Below the pieces are notes generated by a model. The model was not told where the DNA came from and searched no databases. It saw nothing but the letters and a program-made list of their open reading frames with translations. Positions 1-6,095 of a DNA stretch of 7,646 nt are shown piece by piece. Source of the DNA: an uncultured Lachnospiraceae bacterium (GTDB lineage: Bacteria > Bacillota_A > Clostridia > Lachnospirales > Lachnospiraceae); assembly GCA_902773195.1 (NCBI GenBank), contig CACYDL010000295.1, positions 1 through 7,646 of the forward strand, in the 5' to 3' direction. The number at the start of each line of letters is the position of its first letter. The first letter of the stretch is position 1. Position numbers and translations under genes: made by a program.

Positions 1-54
1 CCGGCGGAACATCAGAGCGGTGGGTATACTAACAGGAACCTCCCGGACGGAACG

Positions 55-822
55 TCAGAGCGCCGGGCCGCGGCTCGCCCCCGTCGCGTAATCAATCTCC
101 ACCCCGGGCTGCGCGTTGTAGCAGTAAACGCAGAACATCACCTCCGGGTCTTCCACCGACAGCGCCTCCATCAGCACGCCGGAGGCGACCAGATTGCTTC
201 CCTCGAATACGGGCGTCACCCGGTAGAGGACGTGGTGCCCGGTCTCCCGCACGTACCACGCCACGGAGTTCTCGAGGGGGAGCATTCCCTCGACGTTCAT
301 GCTGCGGGTCCCCGTGATCAGATTCCGCTCGTTGGCGTTTTCTCCGGTGAGCTGATAGCCGATCAGGTGGCAGCGGTTGTAGAGATATTCCCGGTCAATC
401 CCGGCGTACCGCGCGTTGTGCCACCCCGTCGGGTAAATGTCCCTCACGTCCTCCCGCTCCTCTCCCGGCATCGTCTCCGGGCCGACGCACGCCTGCGCGG
501 CGGTGCACCGGCCGAGGGCGTCCAGCTCCCCGTACCGCTCGTAGGCCTCGGTCGTCAGCTCCTCCTTCGAGAAAAACGGCACGCCGTCGTTCACGTCCGC
601 GCAGGGGCTTCCGCTGTACGCCGGGATCTCCGAAAGATCGAAGACGCCCGGCTCCGCCGGGAGGGCCTGCCTCTTCAGGAAACGGCGGGGCAGCTCCGAC
701 ACGCAGAAGGCGCCCGCGAAAAACAGCAGCAGGCAGACAAAGGCGACGGTCCTTCTCCGCCTCCTGTACTCCCGGTACCTTCCTCTTTTTCCGTAATATC
801 TCCTTCTCATATCCGCTATCAT
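55..822 (-). CDS. Membrane-anchored or secreted DNA/RNA non-specific endonuclease (NucA/EndA-like)
   Basis: Likely degrades DNA and RNA outside the cell. The 255-residue product has a very basic Arg-rich N-terminus (residues 6-24), one hydrophobic segment (about 26-42) that is a membrane anchor or uncleaved signal, and a nuclease domain over about 60-245. The core reads YNRCHLIGYQLTGEN (148-162), followed by RNLITGTRSMN (166-176). This is the clostridial form of the DRGH nuclease fold, with NRCH in place of DRGH; His152 is the presumed general base and nearby Asn residues (such as N167) the presumed metal ligands. The start is uncertain. The frame stays open to an ATG at 924, but that ATG has no Shine-Dalgarno and the extra 34 codons are A/T-ending and Cys/Pro-rich, unlike the rest of the gene. 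ATGs at 822 and 810 fit better, though neither has a good RBS. It is divergent from the secreted-protein gene at 1000. Family call is firm; biological role (nutrient scavenging, competence) is inference. Confidence 0.88.
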   Translation of the reverse strand: MIADMRRRYYGKRGRYREYRRRRRTVAFVCLLLFFAGAFCVSELPRRFLKRQALPAEPGVFDLSEIPAYSGSPCADVNDGVPFFSKEELTTEAYERYGELDALGRCTAAQACVGPETMPGEEREDVRDIYPTGWHNARYAGIDREYLYNRCHLIGYQLTGENANERNLITGTRSMNVEGMLPLENSVAWYVRETGHHVLYRVTPVFEGSNLVASGVLMEALSVEDPEVMFCVYCYNAQPGVEIDYATGASRGPAL

Positions 823-931
823 AGCACAACCGCCTGCCTCAGGACAGACCGGGCGGCGCTTCCTGCCGGATCCTCTCTCCGGAAAACAAAGGTTTTCAGC
901 ATTTTTCGGGCAGCTGTTTTTCATTTTTTAC

Positions 932-960
932 TTGATTGTTTTACATAACATGGGTAAAAT
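932..960 (+). promoter_or_regulatory. Sigma-A type promoter for the secreted-protein gene
   Basis: TTGATT (932-937), a 17-bp spacer and TAAAAT (955-960) make a good sigma-A promoter within an AT-rich gap in otherwise GC-rich DNA. Transcription would start near 967, giving a short leader before the ATG at 1000. Confidence 0.65.
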
Positions 961-999
961 TAAGAAAATATGTCTATTTTATTACAGAAGGGAGCCTCC

Positions 1000-1701
1000 A
1001 TGAAAAAGATCCTCAGCCGCCGTTTTACCCTCATCGCAGGGCTCATTCTGGCATTCGGCCTTCTCTTCGGGACCGTCGGCATCTCTGCCGCGACGCTGGA
1101 TTATTCCAAGGTGAACTATGCCGAGTCGCTTTCCGTCCCGATCGTCACACATCCCTGGAGAATCGTGATTCCGCACCTCAACAAGGCGTCCTCCGCGACC
1201 GTGACTTCCTCGAAGCCCTCCATCGCAGGAGCGACGGTTTACAACAGCACCCTCAAGCAGGGCTACATCTACGTCACGCCCCACAGACAGGGCACCACGA
1301 CCGTCAAGGTGGCCTTCAACTACAATAGCGGCAGCGGCACGGTTTCCGCCAGCTACTCCATCAATCTGAGGGTCTATCCGTACAGTAATCCTCTGAAGAC
1401 GGCCAAGGTCGGCAGCGTCAATCTGACGCCCTTCCTGAAATCCACGAACTTCACCACGAGGATGAAGCTCAGCCGCGCCAGGACCCTGGTCCGCATGATC
1501 CCGAACTCCGGATGGGTCGTCAAGGGCGTCTACGCCCAGGGACTCCGGAAGACCAGCTCCGGCTACACCTACTCCACCCTGAAGATCGCGAGCAACAAGC
1601 CCTATGATTTCCGGAGCTTCCTCATCGTGCCGGATCTCTACGTCAGGCTGTACAACTCCTCCCAGAAGATGTACGTCAACGTTCTTCTCTCCAACGGGTG
1701 A
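1000..1701 (+). CDS. Secreted protein of unknown function with an Ig-like/Big_2-like segment
   Basis: I do not recognise a characterised family. The 233-residue product has a classic Sec signal peptide: MKKILSRR basic start, hydrophobic core at about 9-28, probable cleavage after Ala30 or Ala31 (ISA-A). The mature part is rich in Ser, Thr, Tyr and Lys and has no cysteine. Residues about 55-126 resemble a bacterial Ig-like (group 2) fold: a SSKPSIAGATVYN stretch, then GYIYVTP, GTTTVKVAF and a SYSINLRVY strand. The C-terminal half (130-233) is beta-rich and basic and matches nothing I know. There is no LPXTG sorting motif, lipobox or second membrane segment, so it is probably released or loosely bound to the wall. 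The start at 1000 is chosen over the in-frame ATG at 970 because AAGGGAG (988-994) lies 5 nt upstream and the signal peptide begins there. It has its own promoter and terminator, so it is monocistronic. Confidence 0.85.
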   Translation: MKKILSRRFTLIAGLILAFGLLFGTVGISAATLDYSKVNYAESLSVPIVTHPWRIVIPHLNKASSATVTSSKPSIAGATVYNSTLKQGYIYVTPHRQGTTTVKVAFNYNSGSGTVSASYSINLRVYPYSNPLKTAKVGSVNLTPFLKSTNFTTRMKLSRARTLVRMIPNSGWVVKGVYAQGLRKTSSGYTYSTLKIASNKPYDFRSFLIVPDLYVRLYNSSQKMYVNVLLSNG

Positions 1702-1751
1702 GCCTCTCCCCCGCGGACAAAGCGCAGCATAGAATATCGATAAGATAATAC

Positions 1752-1788
1752 GGCCGGCCCGATCTTCGCGAGATCGGGCCGGCCTTTT
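1752..1788 (+). terminator. Rho-independent terminator of the secreted-protein gene
   Basis: A perfect 14-bp GC-rich stem (1752-1765 pairing with 1771-1784) with a 5-nt loop is followed directly by TTTT (1785-1788). It lies 50 nt after the stop codon at 1701. On the minus strand the stem is followed only by an AT-rich stretch without a clear T-run, so any role in stopping transcription from the convergent MATE gene would be weaker. Confidence 0.92.
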
Positions 1789-1840
1789 CACGCGCCCGCG
1801 CCGGGGCGCCGCTTTTTATTCATTACGCTTCCGCGCCGCA

Positions 1841-1891
1841 GCCCGAAGGCGCTTCTCCGGCACCGCGAATCAAAGGTTTCCGCCTTCGGGC
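1841..1891. repeat. 11-bp perfect inverted repeat downstream of the MATE gene
   Basis: GCCCGAAGGCG (1841-1851) and CGCCTTCGGGC (1881-1891) are exact reverse complements, separated by 29 nt. Neither strand has a T-run after the stem, so this is not a canonical intrinsic terminator. It may still protect the 3' end of, or slow transcription past, the minus-strand MATE transcript, which ends at 1918. Confidence 0.5.
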
Positions 1892-1917
1892 ACGGGAGAT
1901 GCACCCGCGCCGCGGGA

Positions 1918-3270
1918 TCAGAGGGTCTGCACCGTCTCGGTGTAGACCTTCCGGAAGAAATACAGGGACAGAATCAGGGACACCACCTCCGCCACGGGGA
2001 AGGCGATCCACACATAGTTGACGTTTCCGAGCCTGGACAGGAGCCACGCCACGGGGAGGAGCACCACCAGCTGTCTTCCCGTCGAGACGATGAGGGAATA
2101 GATGCTTCTCGAGAACGCCTGGAAGATCGATCCCATCACGATGCAGACGGCGGCCACCGGGAAGGAAAGCCCGATGAGACGGAGGGCCGGAACGCCGATC
2201 CGGACCATCTCCTCGGAGGCGTGGAACAGCGACAGCAGCCCCACGGGGAAGATCTCGAAGAGCAGCATGCCCACCGTCATGACCGTCACCGCGAGCTTCA
2301 CGGAGAAGCTCAATGCCTCGTCGATCCGGTCCCGGCGCCTCGCCCCGTAATTGTAGGCGAGCACGGGGATCAGGCCGTTGTTGAGGCCGAAGACCGGCAT
2401 GAAGAAGAAGCTCTGGAGCTTGAAATAGGCACCGTAGACCGCCTGGGCGGTGGAGGTAAAGGACTCCAGGATCATGTTCAGGAAAAACGACATGACGGAG
2501 CCGACGGAGATCATCAGGATCGACGGGACGCCGACGTAATAGATTCTCTTCACGACGGCGGCCTTCGGGTGGAGGATCCGGGCGGGAGAAAAATGGAGCT
2601 CGGGATTCTTCCGCAGATTCAGCACAAGGCCGATGCAGGCGGCGACGCACTGGCCGAGGACCGTCGCCCAGGCGGCGCCGGCGACCCCGAGCCTCGGGAA
2701 TCCCAGGAGGCCGAAGATCATGATCGGATCGAAGATGATGTTGACGACCGCCCCGGACATCTGGGAGATCATGCTGTAGAGCGTTCTTCCCGTGGACTGC
2801 AGGAGTCTCTCGAACATGACCTGGAAGAGGATGCCGACGGAGACGATCATGACGATCCTGAGATAGGACGTCCCGTAAGCGATAATCTCGGGATTGCTGC
2901 TCTGGACGGCGATAAAAGGCGCCGCCCCGAAGACTCCGATCAGCGCGAAGACGACGAAGCTGACCGCGGCCAGGAACACCGCGGTGTTCGCGGCGTCGTC
3001 CGCCCTCTCGAAGTTCTTCTCCCCCAGCGCCTTGCTGAGGAGGGCGTTGACGCCGACTCCGGTTCCCGAGCCGACGGCGATCATCATGCTCTGCATCGGA
3101 AAGGCCAGCGTGACGGCCGTCAGGGCGTTCTCCGAGATTCTCGCCACGAAGATGCTGTCGACGATGTTGTAGAGCGCCTGCACGAGCATGGACGCCATCA
3201 TCGGGAGCGACATATTCACGATCAGCTGTTTCACGGGCATGACGCCCATCTTGTTTTCTCTGGCTTCCAA
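1918..3270 (-). CDS. MATE family efflux transporter
   Basis: A cation (H+ or Na+)-coupled multidrug/toxin exporter in the cytoplasmic membrane. The 450 residues match the family's usual length and hold about 12 hydrophobic segments as two related halves. The N-terminal part has the hallmark order: PVKQLIVNMSLPMMASML, ALYNIVDSIFVARI, ALTAVTLAFPMQ, then a helix with GSGTGVGVNALLSKALGE; later come FERLLQSTGRTLYSMISQ and NIIFDPIMIFG. The second half repeats the pattern with YGAYFKLQSFFFMPVFGLNNGLIPVLAYNYGAR. The frame stays open upstream to an ATG at 3429, but those 53 codons have no transporter character and overlap the promoter. The TTG at 3268-3270 is chosen because GGAGGA (3277-3282) sits 6 nt upstream and the family N-terminus (…EARENKMGVMPV) begins there. 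It is divergent from the NhaC-family gene and convergent with the secreted-protein gene. Substrate cannot be read from sequence. Confidence 0.95.
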   Translation of the reverse strand: MEARENKMGVMPVKQLIVNMSLPMMASMLVQALYNIVDSIFVARISENALTAVTLAFPMQSMMIAVGSGTGVGVNALLSKALGEKNFERADDAANTAVFLAAVSFVVFALIGVFGAAPFIAVQSSNPEIIAYGTSYLRIVMIVSVGILFQVMFERLLQSTGRTLYSMISQMSGAVVNIIFDPIMIFGLLGFPRLGVAGAAWATVLGQCVAACIGLVLNLRKNPELHFSPARILHPKAAVVKRIYYVGVPSILMISVGSVMSFFLNMILESFTSTAQAVYGAYFKLQSFFFMPVFGLNNGLIPVLAYNYGARRRDRIDEALSFSVKLAVTVMTVGMLLFEIFPVGLLSLFHASEEMVRIGVPALRLIGLSFPVAAVCIVMGSIFQAFSRSIYSLIVSTGRQLVVLLPVAWLLSRLGNVNYVWIAFPVAEVVSLILSLYFFRKVYTETVQTL

Positions 3271-3276
3271 CTGTTT

Positions 3277-3282
3277 TCCTCC
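3277..3282 (-). promoter_or_regulatory. Ribosome binding site fixing the TTG start of the MATE gene
   Basis: On the minus strand GGAGGA lies 6 nt before TTG at 3270. This is the only strong Shine-Dalgarno near the N-terminus and rules against the longer ATG-initiated frame starting at 3429. Confidence 0.75.
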
Positions 3283-3312
3283 GGTCCGCGTAAGCTTTCC
3301 ATAAATATGGGA

Positions 3313-3369
3313 GCGTCCCGGGGAAACGCTTCCCCCGTGACAGGTCCCTCCGCCGCGGATACGGGACGC
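3313..3369 (-). other. Foldable leader of the MATE transcript (nested stem-loops)
   Basis: GCGTCCCG (3313-3320) and CGGGACGC (3362-3369) are exact reverse complements and can close a long stem. Inside it, GGGGAA (3320-3325) and TTCCCC (3330-3335) form a second hairpin with a 4-nt loop; the two stems share G3320. They lie in the roughly 115-nt untranslated leader between the predicted start of transcription (about 3388) and the TTG codon. I could not match this to a known riboswitch class, so a regulatory role is inference. Confidence 0.4.
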
Positions 3370-3388
3370 GTTTCCGCCGCAGATACAG

Positions 3389-3405
3389 TGTGTTATTGTA
3401 ACACA
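3389..3405. promoter_or_regulatory. Operator-like palindrome over the MATE -10 box
   Basis: TGTGTTA (3389-3395), TTG, TAACACA (3399-3405) is a perfect 7-bp inverted repeat with a 3-bp centre. The size and symmetry suit a dimeric helix-turn-helix regulator. Its overlap with the predicted -10 box would allow repression by blocking RNA polymerase. No regulator gene is next to it in this window, so the partner is unknown. Confidence 0.5.
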
Positions 3406-3423
3406 GTCAGTCAGGCGTGAGAA
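3395..3423 (-). promoter_or_regulatory. Promoter of the MATE gene
   Basis: On the minus strand, TTCTCA (3423-3418, four of six bases of the -35 consensus), 17 bp, and TACAAT (3400-3395, five of six of the -10 consensus). Transcription would begin near 3388. The -10 box lies inside the inverted repeat at 3389-3405. Confidence 0.55.
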
Positions 3424-3576
3424 GACCAATCTGCACGCCGCTGTCCGGTTCGGGGAAAAAGTCCTCCGATCCGTCAGTAGACAGTATCCCCGTTCGGCGG
3501 AACAACAATTCTTCTGCCCGGCAGTGAAGAGCCTTCCCCTTCGGAAGAAAAGAGTCTTCTCTCTGGCGCTTTATTG

Positions 3577-3585
3577 TGATATAGT
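3577..3585 (+). promoter_or_regulatory. Extended -10 promoter of the NhaC-family gene
   Basis: TG-A-TATAGT (3577-3585) is an extended -10 element. The -35 region 17 bp upstream, TTCTCT (3557-3562), is weak, as is common for extended -10 promoters. Transcription would begin near 3592, leaving a leader of about 53 nt. Upstream, the rest of the 3430-3570 stretch shows no gene. Confidence 0.5.
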
Positions 3586-3604
3586 TTTACAGTAACAAAA
3601 TTCA

Positions 3605-3620
3605 GGCGGCCCCGGCCGCC
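3605..3620 (+). other. GC-rich hairpin in the NhaC-family leader
   Basis: GGCGGCC (3605-3611) and GGCCGCC (3614-3620) are reverse complements 2 nt apart; a realistic fold is 6 bp with a 4-nt loop. It sits 12 nt before the GGAGGAG ribosome binding site (3633-3639), with no T-run, so it is not a terminator. It may shape mRNA stability or translation. Confidence 0.35.
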
Positions 3621-3644
3621 GGTCATTCATCTGGAGGAGTAATT

Positions 3645-5309
3645 ATGGTTGAAAGAGGCAAATCCCGCCTGGGAGGACCGATTGTCGCGTTTCTGTGCGT
3701 TATCATCTTCCTCGTCATCGCGGCCAACGTCACGACGCCGGAGAGCGTTCAGAATTCCTTCTGGGCCCTCGTCCCGCCGATCATCGCGATCGGTCTCGCC
3801 CTCGTGACCAAGGAAGTCTACAGCTCGCTGTTCATCGGTATCCTCTCGGCCGCCCTGCTCTACTCGGGCTTCAACTTCGAGGGGACGCTGCAGCACATCT
3901 TCCTCGATACCGTCACCACCGGTGAGGAGACCGCCACCTACGGCATCATCTCGGTTCTCTCCGATTCCTACAACGTGGGAATCCTGATCTTCCTCGTCCT
4001 TCTGGGCGTCATGGTCCAGCTGATGAACAGGGCGGGCGGATCCAGGGCCTTCGGCGAATGGGCGACAAAGCACATCCGCAGCCGCGTCGGCGCCCAGCTG
4101 GCGACCATCTTCCTCGGCGTCCTCATTTTCATCGACGACTACTTCAACTGCCTGACGGTGGGCTCCGTCATGAGACCCGTCACGGACAAGCAGAACATTT
4201 CCAGGGCAAAGCTCGCGTACCTCATCGACGCGACGGCCGCCCCGGTGTGCATCATCGCCCCGATCTCCTCGTGGGCGGCGGCGGTCACCGGCTTCGTGGA
4301 GGGGACGAACGGCATGGATCTCTTCCTCCGCGCGATCCCGTTCAACTACTACGCGCTTCTGACCATCGCGATGATGATCATGATCGTGGTCATGAAGGCC
4401 GATTACGGCCCGATGGCGCTTCATGAGAAGAACGCCGTCGAAAACGGGGATCTCTACACGACGCCCGACCGTCCCTACGCGAACGCCGGCAGTGAGGAGA
4501 TTTCCTCCAGGGGGCGCGTGGTCGACATGCTGATCCCGGTCATCTCCCTCGTGTCCTGCTGCGTCGTCGGAATGATCTACACCGGCGGTTTCTTCGACGG
4601 CGAGAGCTTCGTCAACTCCTTCGCGAACAGCGACGCGTCCGTCGGACTTGTGTACGGCTCCGCCATCGCCCTCGTGATCACGATCATCTATTACCTTCTG
4701 CGCAGGGTTCTTTCCTTCGACAGCATCATGGAGTGCTTCCCCGAGGGCTTCAAGCAGATGGTGCCGGCGATCCTGATCCTGACCTTCGCCTGGTCGCTGA
4801 AGTCCATGACGGACAGTCTCGGCGCCAAGGCCTACGTCGCGGGCATCGTCAGCAACTCCGCGGAGGGCCTGCTCATGTTCCTCCCGGTCATCATCTTCGT
4901 GATCGCCGTCGGTCTCTCGTTCGCGACCGGCACCTCCTGGGGCACCTTCGGCATCCTGATCCCGATCGTCGTCTCCTGCTTCGAGGCCACCGACCCGAAC
5001 ATGATGATCATCGCCATCTCCGCCTGCATGGCCGGCGCGGTCTGCGGCGACCACTGCTCGCCCATCTCCGACACGACGATCATGTCCTCGGCCGGGGCGC
5101 AGAGCAACCATCTGAACCACGTATCGACACAGCTGCCCTACGCCATGACCTGCGCGGCGATCTCGGCCGCGACCTATTTCATCGCGACGATGGTCGAGCG
5201 CTTCACCGGCAGCCTCATGATCAGCGCCATCGTGGGACTTCCGTCCGGCATCCTCCTGATGCTGATCACACTGCTGATCATCAAGTCCAGAAAGAAGGCG
5301 GCCGCCTGA
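3645..5309 (+). CDS. Na+/H+ antiporter, NhaC family
   Basis: Predicted cytoplasmic-membrane antiporter exchanging Na+ (or a linked solute) for H+, supporting pH and sodium homeostasis. The 554-residue protein has many hydrophobic helices and family signatures in order: FIDDYFNCLTVGSVMRPVTD (162-181), AYLIDATAAPVCIIAPISSW (191-210), SFATGTSWGTFGILIPI (425-441) and GAVCGDHCSPISDTTIMSSAG (464-484). The acidic residues D164/D165, D195, D469 and D476 in or near membrane segments are candidates for cation handling. Residues about 255-290 form a hydrophilic loop. ATG at 3645 is set by GGAGGAG (3633-3639) 5 nt upstream, and the C-terminus ends in a basic KSRKKAAA tail. The gene has its own promoter and terminator. 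Some family members are malate/lactate or tetracycline exchangers, so the exact substrate is uncertain; the symbol nhaC would overstate it. Confidence 0.93.
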   Translation: MVERGKSRLGGPIVAFLCVIIFLVIAANVTTPESVQNSFWALVPPIIAIGLALVTKEVYSSLFIGILSAALLYSGFNFEGTLQHIFLDTVTTGEETATYGIISVLSDSYNVGILIFLVLLGVMVQLMNRAGGSRAFGEWATKHIRSRVGAQLATIFLGVLIFIDDYFNCLTVGSVMRPVTDKQNISRAKLAYLIDATAAPVCIIAPISSWAAAVTGFVEGTNGMDLFLRAIPFNYYALLTIAMMIMIVVMKADYGPMALHEKNAVENGDLYTTPDRPYANAGSEEISSRGRVVDMLIPVISLVSCCVVGMIYTGGFFDGESFVNSFANSDASVGLVYGSAIALVITIIYYLLRRVLSFDSIMECFPEGFKQMVPAILILTFAWSLKSMTDSLGAKAYVAGIVSNSAEGLLMFLPVIIFVIAVGLSFATGTSWGTFGILIPIVVSCFEATDPNMMIIAISACMAGAVCGDHCSPISDTTIMSSAGAQSNHLNHVSTQLPYAMTCAAISAATYFIATMVERFTGSLMISAIVGLPSGILLMLITLLIIKSRKKAAA

Positions 5310-5341
5310 AACGGAACGGCCCGGACATTCTGCGTAATCAT

Positions 5342-5380
5342 AGAGAAGGGATCTGCCGCACGGACAGATCCCTTCTCTTT
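5342..5380 (+). terminator. Rho-independent terminator after the NhaC-family gene
   Basis: A perfect 14-bp stem (5342-5355 with 5365-5378) with a 9-nt loop, followed by a short T-rich run (TTTATT when the last stem base is counted). It lies 32 nt after the stop. It sits between two convergent genes; for the minus-strand nitroreductase the stem is followed by ATGATTACG, not a T-run, so it is mainly a plus-strand terminator. Confidence 0.88.
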
Positions 5381-5411
5381 ATTCATCCCATCGTGTAAGA
5401 AAAACCGGATT

Positions 5412-5924
5412 TTACAGACAGCTGACGGTCTCCTCGAGGGGCTTTCTCTTCGAGTGATTCTCCAGCGGTCCCGTTCCCTCCGCCGCGTAGCCGAGGTCCA
5501 TCAGCATGAGGATCTCCTCATTTTCCGGAAGTCCCAGCTTCTCCGCCAGCACGTCGGGATCGAAGAAATTGATCCAGCAGCTGTCCACCCCCGCGTCGGC
5601 GGCGGCGAGAATCAGGTGCGTCGCCACGATCGCGGCGTCCTCGGTGCCGGAATCGCGCTTCCCGCCCGGATAGGTGAAAACGTTGTCCCTGTCGTAGGCG
5701 ACCGCCAGGACCACCGGCGCGCCGTAGCGGCAGGGGGTGACGGCGTCGACCAGGGCGAGGGCCTCCGCCGAGCGGATCACGTAGACATGCTGCTCCTGGA
5801 GGTTCTTCGCGGTCGGGGCGAGACGTCCCGCCTCGAGGATCTCCGCAAGCTCCTTCTCTCCCACCGCGCGGTCACTGAATTTCTTGCAGGAATAACGGTT
5901 TTTTACTACTTCTTTGAATTCCAT
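5412..5924 (-). CDS. Nitroreductase family protein (small, FMN-dependent)
   Basis: Predicted cytoplasmic FMN flavoprotein that uses NAD(P)H to reduce nitro compounds, quinones or a similar acceptor. The 170 residues are typical of the short clostridial class. Visible motifs: NRYSCKKF (9-16), the usual FMN-phosphate-binding Arg/Ser stretch; RLAPTAKNLQEQHVYVI (34-50), the equivalent of the family's APSAxNxQPW segment; GTEDAAIVATHLILAAADAGVDSCWI (93-118), the dimer-interface helix and GxxSCW turn; and MDLGYAAEG (142-150) plus HSKRKPLEE (157-165) at the end. The frame is open upstream to 6053, but the start at 5924 is chosen because AAGGAG lies about 7 nt before it and homologous N-termini begin at MEFKEVVKNRYS. 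It is 171 nt downstream of the YitT gene, so it may have its own promoter; I found no convincing one. Confidence 0.93.
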   Translation of the reverse strand: MEFKEVVKNRYSCKKFSDRAVGEKELAEILEAGRLAPTAKNLQEQHVYVIRSAEALALVDAVTPCRYGAPVVLAVAYDRDNVFTYPGGKRDSGTEDAAIVATHLILAAADAGVDSCWINFFDPDVLAEKLGLPENEEILMLMDLGYAAEGTGPLENHSKRKPLEETVSCL

Positions 5925-6095
5925 CCCTTTTCTCCTTTCGCTGTCTTTCGGTCCCGGAACGGCGCCGCCCGGCGGGCCGCCCTGTGTCCCCGGAGTCTCT
6001 CCGTCCTGTTTCATACGGGTAACATATCGCGTCCGGCTTCGCCGCCTGCTCAAAGAAGCGCGGCGGCCTGTCTTCGGGCAAAGCGGACACTCGCG
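5925..6095 (-). other. Intergenic spacer between the YitT and nitroreductase genes
   Basis: No gene is apparent in these 171 nt. The one structural element is GCCGCC (6041-6046) with GGCGGC (6062-6067), extendable by an inner GCT/AGC pairing, which gives a hairpin without a following T-run on the minus strand. It could weakly attenuate or process the transcript after the YitT stop. Confidence 0.35.

Noticed and set aside
232..948. Long plus-strand open frame across the nuclease gene
   Set aside because: It is a shadow of the minus-strand nuclease in GC-rich DNA; its translation is Arg/Pro/Val-rich, has no domain and lacks a ribosome binding site.
1798..1819. Possible second terminator (GCGCC/GGCGC followed by CTTTTT)
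   Set aside because: The stem is only 5 bp with a 2-nt loop, and a far stronger terminator lies just upstream at 1752-1788.
2221..3420. 399-codon plus-strand open frame opposite the MATE gene
   Set aside because: Low-complexity charged translation without domain signatures; the minus strand encodes a full MATE transporter over the same bases.
3627..5120. 497-codon minus-strand open frame opposite the NhaC-family gene
   Set aside because: The translation is dominated by Asp, Arg, Gly and His, typical of an antisense shadow of a GC-rich membrane-protein gene, while the plus strand has clear family motifs.
5925..6053. N-terminal extension of the nitroreductase to the ATG at 6053
   Set aside because: No Shine-Dalgarno at 6053, Arg/Gly/Pro-rich sequence without family similarity, and a good ribosome binding site directly before the ATG at 5924.
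6015..6060. Possible promoter for the nitroreductase (TTGAGC with GATATG or TATGTT)
   Set aside because: Spacings of 19 to 21 bp and poor -10 matches make this unconvincing.
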